A DNA stretch of 64,000 nucleotides from Icerya purchasi (GCA_039619475.1 CM077115.1:479768400-479832399), one strand, 5' to 3'. Shown: positions 13,258 through 25,754, counted from the first letter of the stretch. Program-made: numbers and translations. The notes: a model not told the origin generated them from the sequence alone.

Positions 13258-13429
13258 GTTTTCTCGACGAATATCGGTGGAACCTGTATGTTCACACATA
13301 TATTCTGTAAACTATTTTCTCTGAACGAGAGCGATTTGAAAAAGCAATTTGCAGAGAAATTTTGGAAATGTCTAAGATCTAACGATGCCAGGCTATGGAT
13401 AGGGTTGATCAGGAATAACTCGAACGATG

Positions 13430-13476
13430 CTCTGAAACCAACTCAGCTCCGTCGGCTCCGTATCATCCTTTATAAC
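13430..13476 (-). promoter_or_regulatory. Candidate TATA/Inr core promoter
   Basis: On the minus strand TATAAAG lies at 13474-13468. About 31 bases downstream is a CTGAGTTGG segment (near 13443) that loosely matches an arthropod initiator. The region 13360-13520 is visibly GC-richer than its surroundings. It would give a 5' UTR of roughly 185 nt before the ATG at 13257. Confidence 0.35.
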
Positions 13477-13479
13477 GCA

Positions 13480-15080
13480 ACATCCCTTCTCTGTTTAAAC
13501 CGCACTCGCCCCATTACCCCCCCTCTGAGTTTACCGCTAACCCTCTACGCGTAAACTCTGTGGCGTGAAAACAACACTAAAGACAGATTTGCATTTCAAA
13601 TAAAACACATTTTCTATCCTTACCATTATCACAATTATTATTATTAAGGGCAGTAAAGCTTAACACCGGCTTATGAATAAAACCCGTAATTGTACGAATA
13701 GACGTTAAAAAAACAAAAAGAGACATTACTATCGATAATTTTCCGGAAACACTAAATAGTAATTAAGCTGCTGCTGCTGTTACGATGTGAACATTTCTTT
13801 ACATTAAACGCCGATTTCATACCATCAATCTGTTGCGCGTATTTCACTGAACAAACTTCGTACATTTATCTCGACCTAAACTTCAAACTACTGGAAAATT
13901 GCATTATAAGCATTTATTAGATAAAACATTTTTTCTCCTCGCAGTGTAAATACGATTTTACAGTTCGGTATTATCCAAATGATGCCTAAAATCTTGGTGA
14001 AACTGAACTTGCTTTTTCAACCATACCATCTGACAATCACGATGTGGCCCAAGTGGCAGATTATTCTTTCCAATGATTAGCAGACATAAAGATTCGTGGT
14101 CTTAAAATATAATTTTATAAAAAGCAGTTATTATCAAAATTTCATAAAAATGTATCAAGAATAAAAAAAAATAATTTTACTCGGTAAGAAGATGACATTA
14201 AAATATACTTTAAGTGAAAATTACGATCAATAATAGTATTTAGAGTCTATGCCAAATTCATCCTGCAACAATTAAAAAACTGCGTTATATATTCCCCTAT
14301 GTGTTCGAGTACTCTTTTACAGGAAGTTCTCATTCGGTATACTTTTTTTAATTGCTGCAATTTAAATTTTACGTACGGAAACTCTAATAAGTATTAATGT
14401 AGTTTGAGATAATAATTTCCCTATGTGTACGCTACTGTAAAACATGGTCATGTTTTATGGAATAACTATGTTTTACTTCTTAATGCGTTTTTATTCAATT
14501 TTTAGAGGATTAAAAGCAGTATTTATTTTTTTTTAACTATTTCATTTCACAATTTTCAGTGTAAATATTTTCGAATGATAATACCCGTAGGCCAACTTAA
14601 AATTTCGATTGATTTTTAACATAGAAATTCCGTCAGTAATAATGATAATTTCAAATTCATTATCTTTCTTCAAATCTGTATAAACGTTAGTAATACTTTC
14701 AATTGCGTTCATTGCCCCTTTGATTTGAACATTTCTGACTTTAAGTATATTTAAAGTTTTCATATTTTCCAATATTCTAATGAAAGTTCTTTGGCTAATT
14801 TTTGCCTGATTATATTGAGCAAAGAAATTATATCTCTAGATTTTGAAGTTTCGTAAAAAGCACATACAATGAGGTCTCATATTATGTAAAGCAATGATGT
14901 AACATTCAGAGAAACGTAATAAATTGACCGCAACCGGCAATCGATAAAAAATAAACGAGGAAAAAAGAAGATATATTTAAACTAACTAGTACGTTTTTTT
15001 TTGTTTTTTTTTTTTGGTTTGGATTATATATTTTTAGGGTAGCTTACGATTAGTAAAATGTATACTTTATTTATTAATGC
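13480..15080. other. Non-coding stretch, no gene recognised
   Basis: AT-rich with only chance frames, for example a 76-codon minus-strand frame at 14542-14772 without recognisable features. Confidence 0.45.
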
Positions 15081-15121
15081 CATGATTATGGAGTACGTAA
15101 CTCCGGAACATGTCGGCTATT
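15081..15121 (+). repeat. Hammerhead-like retroelement tail motif
   Basis: GCCATGATTATGGAGTACGT, then AACTCCGGAACATGTCGGC, can fold with GCC/GGC as stem I and GGAGT/ACTCC as stem II. A palindromic CATG stands in the place of stem III. The catalytic core positions are degenerate (CATGATTA in place of CTGATGA). It is similar to the tail at 6030-6055. Confidence 0.4.
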
Positions 15122-15221
15122 TTTAATATCTTTTAAAATATAATTTTCTATAGTACACGTTATATAATATTTTTAATAAAATGTACGATGCCAAAATGTG
15201 ACGCAAGAAATATGTGAATCT

Positions 15222-15533
15222 CTATTATATAGTAAGTTATAACAAATACAAATATAACAAACAAATTCGAAGTATAAAATGATTGCTTACTTAGAAAAAT
15301 TTTCGGATATTACCCATCATCAGCTAAAAACACAACTCAATATATGTGACCAGAAACAAATTCTAAATCACACTGCATTTCTTATTTGACCTCGGTGTGA
15401 TTTAGAATTTGTTTCTGATCACATATATTGAGTTGTGTTTTTAGCTGATGATGGGTAATATCCGAAAACGTTTCTAAGTAAACAATCATTTTATTCTTAT
15501 ATTTGTATTTGTTATCTTACTATATTCTATAAT
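15222..15533. repeat. Long imperfect palindrome with hammerhead-like motif in each arm
   Basis: The two arms, about 15222-15375 and 15396-15533, are reverse complements with few mismatches and one insertion of about 13 nt in the left arm. They are separated by a short spacer centred near 15384. Each arm carries, on its outward-reading strand, AGCTGATGATGGGTAATATC followed by CGAAAACGTTTCTAAG. This reads as CUGAUGA, a stem II, GAA, palindromic AACGTT, U, and a CTAAG that can pair with the TTTAG upstream. It looks like two inverted copies of the tail of a Penelope-like or other retroelement. A related hairpin lies at 54.0-54.2 kb. Confidence 0.6.
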
Positions 15534-15624
15534 TAACAATCAGGATGTTAAAAAATTCTTTATTAAATTTCTATTATAAATGCATGCATTAATGATTATA
15601 TCATTTTAACGCTTGAATTAATAA

Positions 15625-18600
15625 GTAAATTTGTTTTGTTTTTTTTTTCGCTTTTTTGGAAACGCCAACCAAGTGTAATAACCCATCACCCAAGAATTAG
15701 AAAGAAACAAAAGGATTAAATTTTAATATATGGGGAAATGGAGAAAATGAACTCTGCTAAAGCTGGAACAACATCTGGTGGAGGAACGGGAAGTAAGTAG
15801 GAAGCACAGAAAGAAGTAGGCAGTTTAAGATGCAAGAACTTAGTGTAGCGAAAGGAGCGCTCCTACACCAGAAGAGAACATTCAAAGAGAATATGATCCG
15901 CATCACAAACGCAGTCGTGATCCGAAAGATGAAGAAGAAACAATAGAAAAACGAAAAATAGACGAAGGAGAACAACTATGGTTGAAAACGAAGACGTGTT
16001 ATGGAGGAAATGATGGAGCGACTGAAACCAGGAAAATCGGCAAACCACAACCGTGATAAAGGGAGAGACTGTATTAGTTTGTAAAAGGAATGAGGATTAG
16101 AAAAGGAGGTAATGTACATAGATATCCGACCATTATTTAAAGTGCGCTTGCTTAGATGGAAAAAGAATATTGTTAGCAAGAAATTTATTGGTAAATTTGC
16201 CGTTAGAGGAAGCAGAGTAAGCAAACGAGTCGATTAGGTTGTTGCCCGCGATGCCGCTATGACTGGGATAATGTAGTCGTATGAAAAAAGGGAGGATATG
16301 GCCTGCAAGACGCTCATCGAGTCGGAGCAGATAAGATACTTATTATTAAACATAGAAGAAAATGCAATGAAAAGAGCGGTACAGAGTATTGCATACGATT
16401 TTACAGTAAAAATGGAACAGAAGAAAGAAAGTTTATAAAGTTCATAGAAACAAGGAAGGAGGCCCCGACGCCACCATCGCTCCTGAAACCACCCGTAAAA
16501 AGGATAGAAGAAGGAAATCAAGAACTCAGGGCCTCGCTAAACAAGGCGATTTGAGGTGAGAATTTAGTGTGAGAAGGAAGAAAAAATAAATTACAGGGAT
16601 ATAAAAGGTCTGAAAAGCTAAATGTAAATAACGGGAGTTTATGATATATATATATATTTATGAATGGCGAATAAGGAGAAAGATGCTGAGAAACATGAGA
16701 AAGAATAGGAATCTTCAGGGAGGAAACTCGCTAATTAGCTGAAATGTAGGAATAAGCAGAAACTAATTTAGAGGACTTAATAGGAAGATGTTTTATGAGG
16801 AAGCGATCCCCGAGGAAAGATTTGCGAATGTGTAAAAGATGACTGTTAGATTCTGAAAGTATTGCAGGAATAGAAGAGGATTTAAAAACACCAAGGCAAA
16901 GACGAAGACATAAATTTTGAACTCTATCGAATTTGGAAAGATATTTAGGAACTTTGTCGTAAATGAAGAAACAATAATCAAGCCTGGCACGGATAATAGA
17001 TTTATGTAGAATAAGAAAAACTTTGGAGTCGCCACCAGAATTGTGTCAAGGAAGAGCTTTTAATAAATTAATTCTCTTAAAACAGAAAATATGTAAATAA
17101 GAAATATGCTCGCGGAAAAATATAATCGACTGTCTAGAAAAAAGCCAAGATAGCAAAAGGACTTAAATAATGGAATAGGTAGGTTGTTTAAGGAGATATT
17201 AATCAAGGAAGTATTGACGAAAGGATAAAACCATACAAGCAGATTTAAAGGAAGAAATGGCTAGTTGAATGTTGGATAGAGCGGATTCAAACATGTTCAA
17301 CGAATTATTGAATTCATCGTTAGTAGAGATAATGGAAGTTGAGGAGTAATAAACGAGGATATCGTCCGCGAAAAGGCGAGTGGATGCTCAGACAGAAAAG
17401 GAAGCTAATTTAAGCGATTGAATATTAAAAACAGTAAGACTTAAACATGAATCTTGAGGAAGACCACGAAACGCACATCTAGAATCGAAAAGGGAAGGAG
17501 TAGAAAGATGAATGGTTCTGTTTTGGAAGAGTCTAATTATTAGAGAGAAAAGTTGAACAGGAATGCCAGTTGAATTCATCTTATCTTTAAGAGATGGAAG
17601 ATAAGCATTACTGAAAGGAGAAACTACATCGACAAAGGTAGCGACCGTGTATTTTCGTCTTTTGAGAAGAGCTTTATATATATATATATATCAGTAAGAA
17701 GGAGGCTAATGCAGTCAGAAGGACCAAAACTGAAACAAAAACCGAACATATTATTGGAAATCAGAGTATTATGCTTTAGCCTCCAAACAAAGCGCCGATT
17801 AAGCATTGAGCCAAAGAAATTGGTCGAAAATAATTTAGGATTTTCTTAAGAAGAGGGATAATTATAAATGAGTTCCAATTACAAGTAGGAAACTTAAGTC
17901 CGGAGAGAAAAAAAGAATTGAAAATTTTGAGAAAAATTTTGAGTGAGAAATTAGAAAGATTTTTAAGAACAAGATAGAAAATTCCACCAACTGCTGGAGT
18001 CAAATTGGAGGATTTCTGCAATGAAAAGAGGAGTTCATTAAAATGGAAATCAGAAATGAGGAAGCAAGATGAACCTGCCAGAGAAAGAGAGAAGGTGAGC
18101 TTACTTCATCGAAGAAAGAAATATAACTAGGAGCCAGAGTGTCAATAAAGGATTCAGAAGAGATGTTAAAATAAGACGGGTGTTCGGATCTGGGAGATTT
18201 GAAGGCCTTAGCCATTCTCCAAATTTTTATTTTTTTACCCCCCTCCCCCCGGCATGTCAACAGTCGAACTTACACAACGCAAAGAATTGCACATTATATA
18301 CGGAAAAGATTAGAAATTGAGGAGATCCAAATTTGGGAGATAGGCGTAGTCCGGGGAAAAGGAGGGAGCAAAAGTTTCTCCAAGATTCCTTCGAGGCTTG
18401 TTTTAGGATGCACCTAGCTCTAGCGTTAGCCTCCCTATGGTCAATAAAATTTGAAAAGAAGGAACAGTGACGGAAGGTTCTAAAAGTAGCGACGCTGGCC
18501 TCAAAAGTCACCCCTTGCAGTCATCGTTCCACCATAAGATTGAAGCTGTATAGCAGCGAGGTTTTGAAGACACTCGAAAAAGAAGGGTATGAGAAAGAAA

Positions 18601-18890
18601 GGGCGAGTAAGATGGAATCAGTAAAGTAATTGTACTTTGAGATGGGATCTAAACTATGGTGCAAAAAAGAAAGAGAAGAGTCAACAAAACGACTGAATTG
18701 TTCCCAATTAGTTTTGGAGAGACACCATTGGAAGTCATAAAGGAGCTTGAAGTAAAAAGATGCTGGGGGAAAACTGTTGAACGATATAATGTTAAGGACA
18801 TTGTTACTTTCAAAAGTATCATCAAGAGTTTTCCAATTTGTTGCAATTGTATATGTTTTCACTCATGGCAAGAAAACAATTTTTAAAAAA
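15625..18890 (-). mobile_element. Family A non-LTR retrotransposon, long decayed copy (RT and RNase H)
   Basis: The minus strand begins near 18890 and ends in an A-rich tail near 15630 (T tract on the plus strand). At 18521-18862 is a segment upstream of the RT, with the TNWEQFSRFVDSSL stretch common in jockey/I-like elements. At 18380-18511 a WRNFCSLL piece follows. At 17776-18021 are RT fingers (IIPLLKK, YFRPISLAQC). At 17388-17579 there is GLPQDSCLSLTVFN. At about 17342-17382 an FADDI catalytic motif is still readable. At 16234-16521 an RNase H-like piece has SDSMSVLQAISS. The C-terminal zinc-knuckle region (HDCVCDADHILFEC) lies at 15860-15960. Many stops and frameshifts are present. The order and strand match the cleaner copy at 52 kb. 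Confidence 0.8.
18233..18300 (-). repeat. Short inserted retroelement-tail-like segment
   Basis: A C-rich/T-rich junction followed by GGCATGTCAACAGTCGAACT and TACACAACGCA interrupts the coding flow of the surrounding family A copy. The same motif occurs at 27732-27770 as GGCACTTCAACAGTGGAACT plus TACCCAACGCA after a T tract. Both look like the 3' tails of small minus-strand retroposon insertions. Confidence 0.4.
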
Positions 18891-19443
18891 TTTAAAGAAA
18901 GGATTTTTTGTTTCTTTTTTTGTTTTGTTTTAATTTTTGTTTGGCGATTTCAGTTTAGTTGTAGTTTACCGACCCTCTTCTTCTCATTACTTACTTAATT
19001 ATGGTATTTTTGATTTGTTTTTATATACCTATTAATATATATATATATATAGTGGGGGGACTAATTGGTTTTGCATTAGACCTAGCCAAAAAAATAATTT
19101 CAAAATGGTCAAATTTTACTTAAGAAGACTACCTATCACTGCAGCTTGATAATAAATTTATCAACTCGTAACTGTAAGCAGCAGAAGAGATATTTTGGTT
19201 AATTTGTTTCGAGGTTTAAATAATTGTCACTTTTTCATGTTTTCACTGTTTTGTTTGACTTTATTTTTCTAGTTTGTTTATTTATTTACTTCTGTCTTTA
19301 TATTTTCGGCTTTCTATATTTCTTATTTTCTATCTTAATTTATTTAATATTTCGTTTCCTACTATGCTCTGTGATCTTTCACAGGTTTAGTTCTATTCCA
19401 CTAGTAGAGGAAAGTAATATTTTCGAATCGTCAAAATTAATTC
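18891..19443. other. Non-coding stretch, no gene recognised
   Basis: T-rich sequence with a TA repeat near 19036. The open frame at 19224-19553 is low-complexity and runs into the transposon boundary. Confidence 0.5.
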
Positions 19444-19451
19444 ATATTTTA

Positions 19452-21535
19452 GGCCACACTCGAATTGCGCACCGTTATTTACCTGAGTCGATGGTTAAAA
19501 AAAGGTATGTAATCTCCACACACAAATTGCGCACCGGAAGTTTGCAGGCATGAAATATAAAAAAACAAACGAAAACGACGCTCGGACCATAATCGCTGTT
19601 CACTGGACTAAGGGTTTCCAAAACTGATGGAGCTTGATTGTACTATATTTTTAATGTTCGATAACTTTCAACATTTTTACGTATCGTATTTTTGAAATTA
19701 ATTTTTAATCTACTAATGAAAAATACTACATCTGCTTATGTATTAAAAATATTTCCTGTATAACGGTTTATTAAAAAATATTTGAGAATACGCCAGATTA
19801 ATTTTAAAAATACGTAATTGTTTAAACTTCTAATTCCATTTTTGTTTTTAAAACAAGTAGTTCCGATAAATAACTGTGATATATTTATGTTTTAATCATT
19901 AAAAATTGATTCTGGCTTTTGCAATTTACCAGTTAGCTCAACTTTCAGTAATTTAGCTTACTCCTAATTGTCTACATTTGTGATCTTTTATCTTTCTGGT
20001 TTCAAACGAATTATATTTATGATTAAACGTGTATACTACCTCTTGACATAGCGGCAGCTAAAATTTTTCCTTATTTGTAAGTTATTATTTTTAATAAAAT
20101 ATTTCACTTTCATATATACGTTAATGTTAATTTCGTGTTACCATTAATGTTAAGCAATTATCAGTGTTAACAGTTTTATTATGGGGATGAATATTTCTAG
20201 AACAGTTTGAATTCTACAAAGCCCCTGTAAAATAACAATTTTGAAACATCATTTTATTTCTATGATTAAAAATAGAGCAGTAATTTAAACAGTGTCGAAT
20301 TACTGTTATGTACTTATTATAAGTCGGATGATAATTTTTGATGTTTTTTTATGAGGAAAAATGATAACGCTTACTCGTTAAAGTGTAAAGCTATATACAA
20401 AAATAGTATTAAATGCTCTTTCAGAAAATGCTAACGTTCGAACAACTCTTCTAACCCCTGAACGCTAAAGGTCGCGCAACGAGTAAAGAATATGTAATAT
20501 GATAAATTTAAAATTATCTAAAAATCACCAACCGATATTATTCCTGAAATTTAAAATTTAAAATAAAACAACAAATTATAAAAACTTGACGAAGGAAAAT
20601 TATCTTGTTAAATCCAACTAACATTTAAAGAAAAAATGTAGTAGTACTGACACTATTTATTTACGTAATTATTATCATTGTAAGTTTTATTATTAAATTG
20701 TTTTAAATAGGATTTTATTTTAATGGTAAATTTTTGCGTTGTCATTTAAAATTTAAGTAGAATACTATGTATTGTTTGATGGTACACTAAATGAAAAAAT
20801 TACGATTTTTAACAAATTTGTTTTTAATTCAAATGGCAATTTATAACTGAGATTGAACACTGATTAATGGATAAAATAAAATCTGAACTGAAACTTTCCC
20901 GAAACTCGGTTCCCTCAAACTCTAAGTAACTCTATATTATAATAATAGATACTAATTTGTCAAATTCGAAAATTTTACATGGTCACATTTATATTTTAAG
21001 GAAAATTAATCAGTTGATATGAAAGTATTTTGCATTAATGTGAAATAGAAGCTTCATGAAACATAGTATGCCGTGCGCTGAAAATTCTACATATTCAGTT
21101 AGAAATATTATGGTAATTTACGTTATTTTATATAATATTCGTGCAAAAATTATTCTATTTTATGCAACATTTCTTTAAATATGTGTATGTTCCCTAGAGG
21201 TTGTTAAAAATATTTCGAATAACAATCGTACTGCTAACGGGATAGTAGCCTATTTTTCGCAAACGTTAAAGGCTTTTTTAATCGACTGAAATGTAGTTCG
21301 ATTATTATTCCAAATAGTAAACGCGTTTCATTACGATAACACATTTTGGAAGTCACTGAAAGAGCGACTTTTACTCATTTTTTAAGTCCTTCATCGATTT
21401 TATAAAATCAGAGTATTATTTTTAAAGGCGGTGCGCAATTCGAGTTGTCAGCGGGTGGGCTATTTCGGGTCTGGTGCGCAATTCGTGTGTGACTTGTCAC
21501 TGTGTTAGGGTTTGGTGCGCAATTCGAGTGTCCCC
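19452..21535. mobile_element. 2.1 kb non-autonomous TIR DNA transposon with 8-bp TSD
   Basis: The left end starts GGCCACACTCGAATTGCGCA and the right end, reverse complemented, starts GGGGACACTCGAATTGCGCA. The 22-bp terminal inverted repeats match at 20 positions. Identical ATATTTTA octamers flank the element at 19444-19451 and 21536-21543, a perfect 8-bp target-site duplication. The core motif AATTGCGCACC recurs just inside both ends: once more on the left near 19520, and twice more on the right near 21429 and 21471, always pointing outward to inward like the TIR. The interior is AT-rich with no transposase frame. An 8-bp TSD fits hAT, P or Merlin-like superfamilies. The GG(G/C)(G/C)ACAC end does not let me choose among them. 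Confidence 0.8.
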
Positions 21536-21543
21536 ATATTTTA

Positions 21544-23339
21544 TACAGCGTGGACAACCTTCGGGCTCTTACACATTTTATTATTAAATCGAAAATTATT
21601 ATGAGTATTTAAGAATTTTAAATCGAGTACTCGTAAAAAAAAAAAAAAAACTCCGAAAACTATTTATTTTGAGTGAAATTTGCTGTAAAAGTTTTAACTA
21701 TTTAATCTAATGTTTTTTTTTTTCATTTGGAAAAAATATGTTATGAAAAAACAAATGTTTTATTGATTTCAGGAGATTTACCGTGTTTGTTTGTTTGTTT
21801 TGTTTTTGTTTTTTTTTTTTTTGTACATTTTTTCACGGTAACTTTTAATAATTTTGTCCGATACAAATGATCCTTTGTTTAATCCAAAGCGAACCGGTTA
21901 ATGATGATCCGATATCAGTGGTGAGGAATGCTAATGAATACTTTTATTAAATAATGAACCCCAAAAAAAAAAAAAAAATCTTCTTAGCGAAACATTTATT
22001 TTATTTAATATAGTCAAACATTTAAAATGTCCATTCTATAGCAGCTCTAAAATTTACCGTATTTTCATCATTACAATATAAGAAAAATACGAACCCCCGA
22101 AATTTTAAAATTTAAGGGGTAAATTTTCAAAATTAAAGGGGTGATGAACGCGAATGACTTAAATGTTATTAATGTTAGTTACCATGGAAACGTAGATGCG
22201 AAGAAAGTAAAGGAATTTGAAACCCCCGTAGCGCCATTTACAAACTCATCACTGACAGAAATATTACGTCTTAACATTAAACCAATAGCCAGCTTCTTAC
22301 AGTACGGAAGACTACGACAATATTCATTATTTCGATAATTTCTCATACGAGAAGCGTCGTTAGTTGGCCTATCAGTATTAGTACTGAAAAATATTTAAAA
22401 TAAAAATTGTGGAGTTTTTGTTGAGACATTGTTTACCATTGATGCAGCTAAATTGTCATAGTTCATTAACCTATCCGTTTATTCTTCTTACACGTCTTTG
22501 AAAATGTTTTCGACGATTAATTATCTATCAAAATTTGATTATTATTCGTTAATCCTCGCAATCAATAATCATCTATGTGCCCCCCCCCGCCCGGAATTAA
22601 GAGCAGTGAAATTTCACCTTCTCAATTGATCACTCGTTGTTTTTATCCTTGCTAATTTCCGTTCTTGTTTATCTATAATTCAAACTTGTACGCTGAATAC
22701 GTTATATACCTTCTTAAATCAATGTAACAAGCTAATATCATTGCCCTAATCCATCGGTTTAACTGGCTATGTGCAATAATCGAAAAGAAATTTTACTTAT
22801 GTCTCACATTTCAAATATGCATGGTTGACAGTGTTCTAATTGAAGACGAATCATTTCTGACCGGAAAATGTATAGAGAAAAAGTAAAAAATACAACCAGA
22901 TACGTTACAGATAAAACTACGGAAGAATTGACAGGTAAGGAAGATGAAAGATCAAGCGGCGAACCAACTTTCTGTGAACATTTTGGCATCATTTCTCATG
23001 GAATTTTGTTTGTAAATTACGCTAATTACGTACAAAAATGCGTACGATCGATTAACACCGCGACATTGCAGTGGATTACGAATACTCACATTATCTGGTT
23101 TCGTGTAGCGAAAAGAACATTATGACGACTAAAACTAATATTCCGTATACATATAAAGGCGTGTAATACTTTATGAAGCTAGGCCCCAATGTTACTTTAA
23201 ATGCTATTACACGTCATTGAGGTTAAATAAAACATTTTTACAGTTAGAACTTCATCAATAAAAAAATTCAAGATACTTTTTTTTTTTTTCTGTAGATTCG
23301 TCAACGTGAACATTAGCCGAAAAATTAGAGTAGTAAAGA
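21544..23339. other. Non-coding stretch, possible X-box
   Basis: No gene was recognised. GTTACCATGGAAAC at 22178-22191 fits the RFX X-box consensus GTHNYYATRRNAAC, but a chance match in a window this size is quite possible. A short C run occurs near 22579. Confidence 0.35.
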
Positions 23340-23600
23340 AAAGTGTAGTTAAATCTTTACATGATCAAAGATAGCAGACAGAAAAGCAAGGATCAACAGA
23401 ATGAGAAGGAAAAAAGTGGATAAAAAACACGTCATAAGGAGTAGGAATATTTATTAATAAAAGTGACAAGTAGAAAGAGGAACGTTTAGCAGCGATGGGG
23501 AAACATTCAGTAAAGATATGATTAGCATCACATATAACAAGAAAACTAGAAGGGTTGGGGAACAAAATGGAGAGGATATAAGAGAGAAGAACAACGATGA
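23340..23600 (-). mobile_element. Family A non-LTR retrotransposon, C-terminal fragment
   Basis: The minus-strand frame at 23365-23565 contains VICDANHIFTECFPIAAKRS and later a NIPTPYDVFF stretch. It matches LICDANHIFFECPALDSERS and LPAPYNSSF in the 52 kb copy, including the zinc-knuckle C-x3-H-x4-C spacing. It is a short 5'-truncated remnant. Confidence 0.7.
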
Positions 23601-23899
23601 TGAAAGTTGACTGTGATTAGACGGCAGACTGCAGAAAAAGGTAACGCGCAAATTATTTCTTTTTTAACATGCTCATTTTGCAAATTGTATATGTACAATG
23701 GCTGCCCCGTGGTAACTAAGACTGCGTTTCCTATTTCTGAACAAAGTGACGAAACAAGTTTAAAACTGCATAGACTTGTAGCGCAGCTCATTATGTAACT
23801 ATAGCAACAAATTCAAACCGGTTTCATTTGCGAGTAAGCGTACAGTATTCAATTAATGAATGTGCGTTATGCGATACCCTACGAGTTTTTTGCCCTGCA

Positions 23900-24225
23900 A
23901 TATGGACCCAAAAAAAGAACAACGCTTCGTCGTTCGTTATTGTGTTCGCCGTGGTTTATCGGCTGGTGTCACCAGTGAAAGAGATGACAGTTGTTTATAA
24001 AGAAAAATCCGCTGGCACAAAACCTTCTCGGAGGCCCGTGAATCTGCAAAATTGTTTCCGCATGCTGGCCCATCATGAACCGCATCAACAGAAGAAAACA
24101 TAAACACGGTAGCAGTAGCTATTCGTGAAGACGTCATCTCTCAATCCGTGCTCTCAAAAAGAGTTGATTCACATTCCAAGGACCACTTTGTATCGCATTT
24201 TAAAAGACCATTTAAAAATGAAGCG
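23900..24225 (+). pseudogene. Mariner transposase N-terminal half, decayed
   Basis: The plus-strand frame beginning near 23903 reads EQRFVVRYCVRRGLSAG, then after a stop WHKTFSEARES, ASTEENINTVAVAIREDV and a region rich in helix-turn-helix residues. The blocks EQR.V...., WHK.F.EGRE, TEEN...V...VRED are the N-terminal DNA-binding half of mariner transposases. In another frame near 24175-24225, PRTTLYRILKDHLKMK fits the second helix-turn-helix. Stops and frameshifts are present, and no catalytic half follows. Confidence 0.6.
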
Positions 24226-25237
24226 GGTGTGTTTAACAAATATTAATTTAAAAACGTCTATACAATATCCATTAATGTGAAAAGCAAAATATTAATTGTA
24301 AAACCGCTTTAGTAACGTACAAAATTCTGTGCATATTTCATTGAGCCAGATTTATTTTTAACATAGCTTCGTAATAAATACAGTGGAAATCGATTGTAGA
24401 TACGGCAAATGTTAGAACAGAATTACACATAAAACTAAATATTAATTTCCTATTAGGACAAAAATTATGATACGTAAGTAAAGAATGTTAGCGTGACACA
24501 TACTTAATATCAAGCGTATTTTACCGCGTTTTGTCTTTAAATTTGCTCTATGAAAAATGCATTTTCCACGTGCTTAAACATGTAAGGTAATGAAAATTCA
24601 TTTCAGGTTTAGAAAATGGTGAGTCCGATAGAGATTTAGCAGAAGATTTCAACGTTCTTCATACTAAAATTTCAACAATTAAAAAAATTGGGAAAAAGTG
24701 TTCTGGAAAAGCGAAACATAATCAAAAAAAAAAAAAAAAAAAAAAAAATACTGAAAACAGTAAATGTATTAAAGCTGAAAAAATTCTTCTCAAACAGTTT
24801 AATTCCTAACGAAGTACTATTATTTCTATCGGTGAACCAATTTTCCAAAGATAAGTTTCTGGAAAAAGGATTTACGATTTTCAGTGTTCGACGTCACAGT
24901 GGTGTTGTAATCGACGTCTTACTAGTAGCCTTTTCGAAGATCAGTAGAAAAGTACCCAGTGTTGTAAGTGGAATTTCAGAAAATTGATTGAAATGTATTT
25001 AGATTCAAATTTTCTTGAAATATCATATACCAATAATTCAGTCTCGGATGGAAGAAAATATCTAGAAAACTCCGAAAGGCGTTACATCTTTCATATCCGT
25101 ATCTCGCTCTGGAATCTGACACACTGAAATAAGATTATTAATGTGTAATTAATAGAAAATTATTCTATTACTGAAAAATTAAAGTACTTTATTTAATATC
25201 GGATACAACGACGAATACCGGTTATAATTTAAATGTC
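24226..25237. other. Non-coding stretch, no gene recognised
   Basis: The 99-codon frame at 24688-24987 starts on a poly-A derived lysine run and has no recognisable domain. Confidence 0.5.
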
Positions 25238-25245
25238 GTTATGAC

Positions 25246-25695
25246 CAGAGGCGGCGTAAGGCGTGGGCCACCTTCTACGGCCTGGCGGTCCAAGGGGCCT
25301 CGCGCCTCAAAGTTTATGCATTAGGTACTTAAAAGCCATGACCGCGACGGTAAAATTTTACTCGTCATAAAACGATAAACATAACTAGCAACTCTCCGAA
25401 CTGTCAAACCTTTTTTTTGTTATTTTAATAAAGTACAACAGATTATTGAATCAGATACAGCATCTTAGCTGAATTACGATACTATTATTAAGGAATTCAG
25501 TAAGGCTAAAATTAGGGAATTTCTGTTTCTTTAATTCATTTCTTTACTTTTTTGTCAAATAGTTTGCATTTTTATGAATAAAAATTGGACAGTAGCAACT
25601 GTTTTTTATTTTATAAAATCCGTCTTCTTAGGCCACCAGAGGGCCTCGCAAAATGTACCTTGCCCAAATAAAATTTAAATCTTGCAACGCCACTG
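25246..25695. mobile_element. hAT-like MITE
   Basis: The left end is CAGAGGCGGCGTAAG and the right end, reverse complemented, is CAGTGGCGTTGCAAG. The CA(G)(A/T)GGCG start is typical of hAT ends. Flanking octamers GTTATGAC (25238-25245) and GTTATGGT (25696-25703) agree at 6 of 8 positions, as expected for an aged 8-bp target duplication. About 450 bp and non-coding. GC-rich segments near both ends (GGGCCACC..., GGCCACCAGAGGGCC) extend the inverted similarity. Confidence 0.6.
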
Positions 25696-25754
25696 GTTAT
25701 GGTGGTATGTGCAATTCTATTCTTAATGCACATTAATTGAAGTAAAATTTTCAG

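Noticed and set aside
19224..19553. 109-codon plus-strand frame
   Set aside because: Phe/Leu-rich low complexity that crosses the left boundary and TSD of the 2.1 kb transposon.
24688..24987. 99-codon frame starting with a lysine run
   Set aside because: Generated by a poly-A tract. The remainder has no domain.
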